This document shows positions 22,375 to 25,707 of a stretch of 25,707 bases of DNA, one piece after another (the stretch's first letter is position 1; each line of letters starts with the position of its first letter). The stretch lies in the NCBI GenBank assembly GCA_029007475.1, contig JAQXHW010000059.1:1-25707 (forward strand). Direction: 5' to 3'. The notes beneath the pieces are model-generated. The model ran no database searches. It saw only the letters and a list, made by a program, of their open reading frames with translations, and was not told the origin of the DNA. The DNA comes from Oscillospiraceae bacterium. Its GTDB lineage: Bacteria > Bacillota > Clostridia > Oscillospirales > Acutalibacteraceae. A program made the translations under genes and the position numbers.

Positions 22375-22956
22375 TTATCTTCTTTCGATTACCTTATCAA
22401 TAATACCGTACTCAAGAGCCTGCTGTGCGGTCATGAAGTTATCTCTCTCGGTATCTCTTGCGATAACCTCGTAGGGCTGGCCGGTGTTTGCAGCTAAAAT
22501 CTCGTTGAGTTTCTTCTTTGTGTGAAGAATGTGGTTAGCATGAATTTCAATATCGGTAGCCTGACCCTGAGCACCGCCGCTGGGCTGATGAATCATGATG
22601 TCGCTGTTGGGCAGAGAATATCTCTTGCCGGGAGTACCTGCGGCCAGGAGAAAAGCGCCCATAGAAGCTGCCATACCCATGCAGATGGTGGAAACATCGC
22701 ACTTGATGTACTGCATTGTATCATAGATAGCCATACCGTCGGTAACGGAACCGCCGGGGCTGTTGATATAAAGGCTGATATCCTTTGAAGGATCCTGACC
22801 CTCAAGATAAAGAAGCTGCGCTACAACAACACCCGCAGAAGCTTGGTTTACTTCCTCATTGAGGATAATAATTCTATCATTGAGCAAACGGGAGAAAATA
22901 TCGTAGGAACGTTCTCCGCGGTTAGTCTGCTCTACAACATAAGGCACGAAACTCAT
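22375..22956 (-). CDS. clpP: ATP-dependent Clp protease proteolytic subunit ClpP
   Basis: ClpP is the serine peptidase that forms the tetradecameric barrel used by ClpX. The catalytic triad is S98 (GMAASMG), H123 (MIHQPSGG) and D172 (ERDNFM). ATG at 22956 gives 193 residues and the typical start MSFVPYVVEQTNRGERSYDI, with AAAGGA about ten bases upstream; the in-frame TTG at 22965 abuts that ribosome site and is rejected. The gene lies 54 bases after tig and 9 bases before clpX. Confidence 0.98.
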   Translation of the reverse strand: MSFVPYVVEQTNRGERSYDIFSRLLNDRIIILNEEVNQASAGVVVAQLLYLEGQDPSKDISLYINSPGGSVTDGMAIYDTMQYIKCDVSTICMGMAASMGAFLLAAGTPGKRYSLPNSDIMIHQPSGGAQGQATDIEIHANHILHTKKKLNEILAANTGQPYEVIARDTERDNFMTAQQALEYGIIDKVIERR

Positions 22957-23010
22957 GCAAATCAATCCTTTCTAAAATAACTTTGACAAAAACAAGGGGT
23001 ATTATTCAGA

Positions 23011-24285
23011 TTATTTTACAGCGGTTGCTTCCTTAACGATTTCCATTGCGCGCTGAACAGCTAAATCGTCTCTCTGATCCTCGGTATCAACGAGCATCTT
23101 TACTCTGTCAAGCTCTACGCCGTAGGTTTCTGCTAAACGTGCAAGCTCTGCTTCAACTTCTTCATCAGTAACGGTGATATTCTCAGCCTTAGCAACTGCC
23201 TTAAGAGCAAGACGGAGTTTTACTCTGTTCTCTGCTTCCTTGCGATACATCTTCTTGAGACCCTCGATATCCATACCCATGTAACCCATGTAGGTATTCA
23301 TATCCATGCCCTGTGAACGAAGTCTTGCGTCAAAATCGCGAATCATGTTGTTTACTTCGTTGTCAAACATGGCCTCGGGGATTTCACCCTCAACAAGCTC
23401 CATGAGCTTATCGGAAATCTGCTTATTGATATCGTTCTCTCTCTCGTCCTTAAGACGCTTAGAGATAGTCTCCTTAACTTCCTTCTTGTATTCCTCAACT
23501 GTTTCCTTGTCGCTGATGTCCTTTACGAACTCATCGTCAAGCTCGGGAAGCTCCTTAGTCTTAATTTCATGGAGGTTAATCTTAAACTGAGTCTGCTGAC
23601 CCTTTAACTCCTCTGCCTGATAGTCCTCGGGGAAGGTTACGTCAATAGTAAACTCTTCTCCTGCCTTGTGGCCGATAATCTGCTCCTCGAAGCCGGGGAT
23701 AAAGCTGCCGCTTCCGAGAGCAAGATTATAGTTTTCAGCCTTGCCGCCCTCGAAAGGAACATCGTTTAAGAAGCCTTCAAAGTCAATAACAGCTGTATCG
23801 CCGTTCTCGGCTGCTCTGTCCTCAACGGTAATCATACGGCTGTTTCTGTCACGAATCTTGTCGATTTCTTCGTTAATCATTTTCTCGGTTACGCGAACAG
23901 CCTTTGCCTTAACCTCAATCTCCTTGTAGCCTGCAATCTTCATTTCAGGCTCTGTAACGATAACTGCCTTAAATACGAACTCTGAGTCAGCAGATACTTC
24001 CTCAACTGCCTCAACGGCAACAATCTTGAGACCTGCTTCCTTAGCGGCAGCCTCTAAAGCTGCGGGATAGCAATCCTCGATAGCATCGGGATAGAATACA
24101 TCCTTGCCATAGAGCTTCTCAACCATATGGCGGGGTGCCTTACCCTTTCTAAAGCCGGGGATAGATACTTTGCCGATATTTTTCTTGTAGGACTTCTGAA
24201 CAGATTTCTCAAAGGTTTCAGCGTCAACGACGATTTCTAATTCGTACTTGTTTGTTTCTTTGAGAGTTGATGATTTTAAAGACAT
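23011..24285 (-). CDS. tig: Trigger factor
   Basis: A ribosome-bound chaperone and prolyl isomerase that receives nascent chains at the exit tunnel. At 424 residues it has the three usual parts: the N-terminal ribosome-binding domain with signature GFRKGKAP at 44-51, an FKBP-type isomerase domain (about 160-245, with GDTAVIDFEGF and GSFIPGFEEQIIG), and a long helical C-terminal chaperone domain. GGAGG lies nine bases before the ATG. It heads the tig-clpP-clpX-lon-ysxC run and follows the metallophosphoesterase by 40 bases, where its own weak promoter might lie. Confidence 0.98.
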   Translation of the reverse strand: MSLKSSTLKETNKYELEIVVDAETFEKSVQKSYKKNIGKVSIPGFRKGKAPRHMVEKLYGKDVFYPDAIEDCYPAALEAAAKEAGLKIVAVEAVEEVSADSEFVFKAVIVTEPEMKIAGYKEIEVKAKAVRVTEKMINEEIDKIRDRNSRMITVEDRAAENGDTAVIDFEGFLNDVPFEGGKAENYNLALGSGSFIPGFEEQIIGHKAGEEFTIDVTFPEDYQAEELKGQQTQFKINLHEIKTKELPELDDEFVKDISDKETVEEYKKEVKETISKRLKDERENDINKQISDKLMELVEGEIPEAMFDNEVNNMIRDFDARLRSQGMDMNTYMGYMGMDIEGLKKMYRKEAENRVKLRLALKAVAKAENITVTDEEVEAELARLAETYGVELDRVKMLVDTEDQRDDLAVQRAMEIVKEATAVK

Positions 24286-24325
24286 TTTGAAATTCCTCCA
24301 TAAAATAAATGTTTTTTTGGTATAT

Positions 24326-25015
24326 TCAAGCGACAGGCACAGGATAGAACTCTGTATAGTCGCATGAAATCAAGTGAAATTTTATTCCCTCATAGTCGCC
24401 TATTATTGCGTGCTTATGAGTATTGCTGCCGTGAAGATGTCCGTAGTAGCATCGCTTTATACCCTGAGCCTTTAGGGCTTCAATGAATTCTTCGCAAACA
24501 ATAGTATCGTAAATGGGCGGATAGTGAAGAAAGACAACAGGCTCAAATCCGGTTTTTTTAGCTTCATTAATTGAAGCGTTAAGTCTGCCGATTTCTCGGT
24601 TTAATATTCTCATATCCTTTTCACCGGAAGATTCATAATTCCATCCCCTGGTGCCGCAAACGGCAATTCCATCGACAGCATAGGCATTGTTGAAAACAAT
24701 CTCAATGCTGTGAAAGCCGTTATCATAAAGATATTCATCCATCTTCTTTTTGGTGCTCCACCAATAGTCGTGATTACCCTTGAGTAAGAGCTTTTTGCCG
24801 GGCAAGGAATGAAGGAAAGAAAAATCTTCATAACATTCCTCTAATTTCATAGCCCAGGAAACATCACCGGCAATAACCACCGTGTCACTTTCGTTTATAA
24901 GTCGGCGCCAATTATTTTCAAGCCGCTTAACGTAATCGTTCCAGCCCGAGAAAATATCCATTGGCTTATCGGTACCTAAAGAGAGATGTAAATCAGCTAT
25001 TGCGTAAACCGCCAT
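24326..25015 (-). CDS. Calcineurin-like metallophosphoesterase
   Basis: A 229-residue cytoplasmic phosphohydrolase of the calcineurin-like family with the full two-metal set: D8-x-H10, GD at 50-51, GNHD at 80-83, H164 in FLHYPP, and GHLHG at 192-196 (H193, H195). It resembles the predicted phosphohydrolases of COG1768 from Firmicutes. The substrate, whether a nucleotide, phosphoprotein or phosphodiester, is unknown. ATG at 25015 lies one base after the thrC stop, with an AGG eight bases upstream, so it is translated together with thrC. It differs from the protein chaperone genes that follow, and its presence there may be only historical. Confidence 0.9.
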   Translation of the reverse strand: MAVYAIADLHLSLGTDKPMDIFSGWNDYVKRLENNWRRLINESDTVVIAGDVSWAMKLEECYEDFSFLHSLPGKKLLLKGNHDYWWSTKKKMDEYLYDNGFHSIEIVFNNAYAVDGIAVCGTRGWNYESSGEKDMRILNREIGRLNASINEAKKTGFEPVVFLHYPPIYDTIVCEEFIEALKAQGIKRCYYGHLHGSNTHKHAIIGDYEGIKFHLISCDYTEFYPVPVA

Positions 25016-25016
25016 A

Positions 25017-25707
25017 TTAGATACCTAAGGCTTTAAGCACATACTGAGGCATATCCTCTGACTCAATAACGGTGCTGAATCTATCCTCAAGAGTTCTTGT
25101 TGCCTCTAAGGGTGCGGGGATTTCGGTTTTTGTGAGTTCACTCAGAGAATCGACTATCTTGAACTCATCCTCCTCAGTAATCTCCTTACCCTCAACTGCG
25201 GAGAGAACAGCTCTTGAGAATTTATAAGGACTTGCTGTTGAAACAATCACTGCAGGCGTGGTGTCCGAGGTCTCATCAAGATACTTTTTATATACATTTA
25301 CTGCTACGGCTGTATGTGTATCACAGAGGTAACCGCTGTCATTATATAGAGCAGAGATAGTTTCCAAGGTTTCTTCCTCAGAACAGAAGCCGCCGTAGAA
25401 CAGTTCGGAAACAGCATTTTTAACGGTATCGTCAACTGTGTACTCACCCTGAGTTTTAAGAGCGTTCATATATCCGGCGGTTTTCTCGGAGTTTCTGCCG
25501 CTTAAGATGTACAAAAGTCTCTCAAGATTACTTGAAACAAGAATATCCATTGAGGGAGATACAGTAGTTATGAACTCTCTGTTTTTATTATAGTTACCGG
25601 TTCTAATGAAGTCGGTAAGAACATTGTTTGAGTTAGAAGCACAGATGAGCTTGTTTACGGGCATACCCATAGAGTATGCAAAGTAAGCGGCTAAGATGTT
25701 ACCGAAG
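25017..25707 (-). CDS. thrC: Threonine synthase, C-terminal part
   Basis: The frame is open to the right edge, so the N-terminal part with the PLP lysine is outside the window; 229 codons plus the stop are visible. The visible start FGNILAAYFAYSMGMP followed by LICASNSNNVLTDF is characteristic of long-type threonine synthases, which convert O-phospho-L-homoserine to L-threonine. PSMDILVSSNLERLL, which follows, is also typical of the family, and the C-terminal segment ends in VLKALGI. The ATG at 25670 is internal. It is the upstream gene of the minus-strand run. Confidence 0.93.
   Translation of the reverse strand, partial: FGNILAAYFAYSMGMPVNKLICASNSNNVLTDFIRTGNYNKNREFITTVSPSMDILVSSNLERLLYILSGRNSEKTAGYMNALKTQGEYTVDDTVKNAVSELFYGGFCSEEETLETISALYNDSGYLCDTHTAVAVNVYKKYLDETSDTTPAVIVSTASPYKFSRAVLSAVEGKEITEEDEFKIVDSLSELTKTEIPAPLEATRTLEDRFSTVIESEDMPQYVLKALGI

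Noticed and set aside
22957..23010. CtsR operator upstream of clpP
   Set aside because: Only one partial GTCAAA half-site is present, without the tandem heptad repeat CtsR needs.
1..25707. CRISPR arrays, insertion sequences, tRNA or rRNA genes
   Set aside because: I found no regularly spaced repeats, transposase-like frames or structured RNA signatures on either strand.

Overview
The window reads as chromosome of an anaerobic, low-to-moderate GC Gram-positive bacterium of the class Clostridia, most likely a ruminococcus-like gut or rumen fermenter (Oscillospiraceae). The grounds are the sporulation-type amidase, a bifunctional AdhE, two [FeFe] hydrogenases, strong AGGAGG-type ribosome binding sites, and the tig-clpP-clpX-lon-ysxC order. 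I see no rRNA, tRNA, CRISPR array, insertion sequence or prophage.

Left part (1-5090): the 3' end of a CwlD-like amidase gene, radA, and an uncharacterised GME-fold-type protein gene ending in a terminator. Then comes a small XRE regulator on the minus strand, a 425-base AT-rich gap with two divergent extended -10 promoters and a 14-bp perfect inverted repeat, a Xer-type tyrosine recombinase, and a LysR-type regulator.

Middle part (5091-13439): the most interesting block. An 8.2-kb co-directional set encodes AdhE, an APH-fold kinase, two tandem thioredoxin-like [2Fe-2S] proteins, a HydS-type (group C) [FeFe] hydrogenase carrying a PAS domain, a SpoIIE/PP2C phosphatase with an extra C-terminal region, and a group B-type catalytic [FeFe] hydrogenase. 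It has one clear promoter. That promoter is flanked by a 12-bp inverted repeat centred near -64 (the classical LysR position) and by a perfect Rex operator just after the predicted transcription start. The inferred logic is that Rex (NADH/NAD+), the adjacent LysR protein and a putative H2-sensing hydrogenase-phosphatase-kinase module together control where surplus electrons go: H2 through the hydrogenase or ethanol through AdhE. A similar unit (aad, kinase, hydS, phosphatase, hydA2) is known from Ruminococcus albus 7, so the core is not new. The LysR box, the kinase's substrate, the phosphatase tail and the paired small ferredoxins remain open.

Next (13440-16745): a lipoprotein gene with its own promoter and terminator, then an MBOAT/DHHW O-acetyltransferase pair for acetylating a cell-surface glycan, closed by a bidirectional terminator.

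Right part (16781-25707, minus strand): thrC (5' end beyond the window), a metallophosphoesterase gene, tig, clpP, clpX, lon, ysxC and lysA. The gaps are small and there are no internal terminators, so this is a protein quality-control cluster framed by two amino-acid biosynthesis genes.
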